Assembly: GCF_000814675.1 (NCBI RefSeq)
Contig: NZ_JWIG01000016.1
Span: 62,001-126,000, forward strand
Source of the DNA: Pseudoalteromonas distincta
Lineage (GTDB): Bacteria > Pseudomonadota > Gammaproteobacteria > Enterobacterales > Alteromonadaceae
Length of the DNA: 64,000 bases
Direction of reading: 5' to 3'
Part shown: piece by piece, positions 63,313-64,000 of the stretch
Layout of the letters: every line of letters begins with the position of its first letter
How positions within the stretch are numbered: the stretch's first letter is position 1
Notes under the pieces: model-generated
Told to the model about the DNA's origin: nothing
Databases searched by the model: none
The model's input: only the letters and a program-made list of their open reading frames with translations
Made by a program: the position numbers and the translations under genes

Positions 63313-64000
63313 TTAAAAACTAGCTATTTTATTTCTACCTGTTTCTTTTGCGTTATAAAGGGCTATATCGGCGTTAGTTATAACCTCTTTGGGTTTTGTT
63401 TTGTGATTGGGTATGAAGCTATAAAACCCAATGCTTAAAGTGAGGTATTTACTGACAGTTGAAAAGTTATGTTCAATTGCGAGTTCTGCGATTTTTTCCT
63501 GAATAAGAACAGCAAACCTTTGACAGTGTTCTGTGTCGACTGCAGGTAAAACTATCGCAAATTCTTCACCCCCGAAACGAGCTGCTAGATCACCTTCGCG
63601 TTTACAAATATTGTGTAGCGCTTTGGCCACTCGCTTTAGCACTTCATCACCAAGCTGATGCCCATAGTTATCGTTATAACGCTTAAAAAAATCAATATCA
63701 CACATAATTAAACTAATGGGTTCCTTATTACGTGCACAGCGCTTAATTTCGCATTTTAAAGTCTGATCAAAACAGCGTCTATTAGCAATGTTTGTAAGGC
63801 CATCAGTATTGACTTGTTTATTGAGTTTTTGGTTGGCGTTAATGAGTTGCTGCTGAGTTTGTTGAAGCTCTTGCTTATAATTTAAATTTTTGAAAGCATT
63901 AGCAAGCATTTCACCTACTAACCTTAGGCGAATAAGGTCTAAATCTGTCCAATCTCGCTTTTGAACAACACAATCACAGCCAATAAAGCCAACCAGTTCT
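63313..64000 (-). CDS. GAF-GGDEF diguanylate cyclase, 5' end outside the window
   Basis: The frame is open from 63313 past the window edge. The part beyond the ATG at 63909 translates as GFIGCDCVVQKRDWTDLDLI, then RLRLVGEMLANA, which is the end of a GAF domain, so the ATG is internal. The GGDEF domain has ARFGGEEFAIV and, unlike the 1.0-2.9 kb cyclase, the inhibitory site R-E-G-D directly before it. It should make c-di-GMP and be feedback controlled. Confidence 0.85.
   Translation of the reverse strand, partial: ELVGFIGCDCVVQKRDWTDLDLIRLRLVGEMLANAFKNLNYKQELQQTQQQLINANQKLNKQVNTDGLTNIANRRCFDQTLKCEIKRCARNKEPISLIMCDIDFFKRYNDNYGHQLGDEVLKRVAKALHNICKREGDLAARFGGEEFAIVLPAVDTEHCQRFAVLIQEKIAELAIEHNFSTVSKYLTLSIGFYSFIPNHKTKPKEVITNADIALYNAKETGRNKIASF

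Overview
The window reads as an AT-rich marine gammaproteobacterial chromosome. Protein style and gene content (poxB, ahpCF, rhtA, TonB-dependent receptor plus TPR-sulfotransferase, DUF2798/DUF3429 membrane proteins, UvrA2) suggest Pseudoalteromonas or a close relative in the Alteromonadales. This is inferred from protein resemblance recalled from memory, not from a search. No rRNA, tRNA, CRISPR array or complete insertion sequence was seen.

Layout. 1-7.6 kb: two paralogous small lipoproteins, a small conserved protein, a TPR-GGDEF diguanylate cyclase broken by a one-base frameshift, a long RluA-type pseudouridine synthase, pyruvate oxidase (poxB), and a small gene cut by a 195-bp MITE-like element. 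7.6-14.8 kb: a ThrE-type exporter, a LacI regulator overlapping a glycosyltransferase, an S9 peptidase whose 3' end is duplicated in tandem, and a LysE-type exporter. 15.1-23.1 kb: a tight eight-gene operon in which every product carries an export signal (lipoproteins, LPP20-like, FlgT-like, MltC-like lytic transglycosylase). 23.1-27.9 kb: small membrane proteins and UvrA2. 28.3-34.3 kb: a three-gene TerB-domain / P-loop ATPase / helicase cassette matching the Shango phage-defence architecture. 34.4-46.6 kb: a universal stress protein with an FNR-like box, a sulfotransferase and TonB receptor pair, old yellow enzyme, MFS and RhtA exporters, an FCD regulator and a Gfo/Idh oxidoreductase. 46.6-57.5 kb: an AraC regulator divergent from a GMC oxidoreductase, a BMT5-like methyltransferase, ahpC-ahpF, a hybrid histidine kinase, a second copy of the MITE, and uppP. 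57.6-64 kb: a Fur-box-preceded PepSY operon, patatin, an SMP-30 lactonase, the qmcA-nfeD pair, and a GAF-GGDEF gene running off the window.

How the genes work together. The clearest co-acting sets are the 15.1-23.1 kb envelope operon (role unknown), the 28.3-34.3 kb defence cassette, the ahpC/ahpF peroxide pair, the iron-responsive PepSY trio and the qmcA-nfeD membrane pair. The most novel-looking locus is the envelope operon, which combines relatives of flagellar H-ring proteins with a murein lytic transglycosylase although no flagellar genes are present. Several lesions (frameshift, MITE insertions, tandem 3' duplication) give a clear record of recent genome change.
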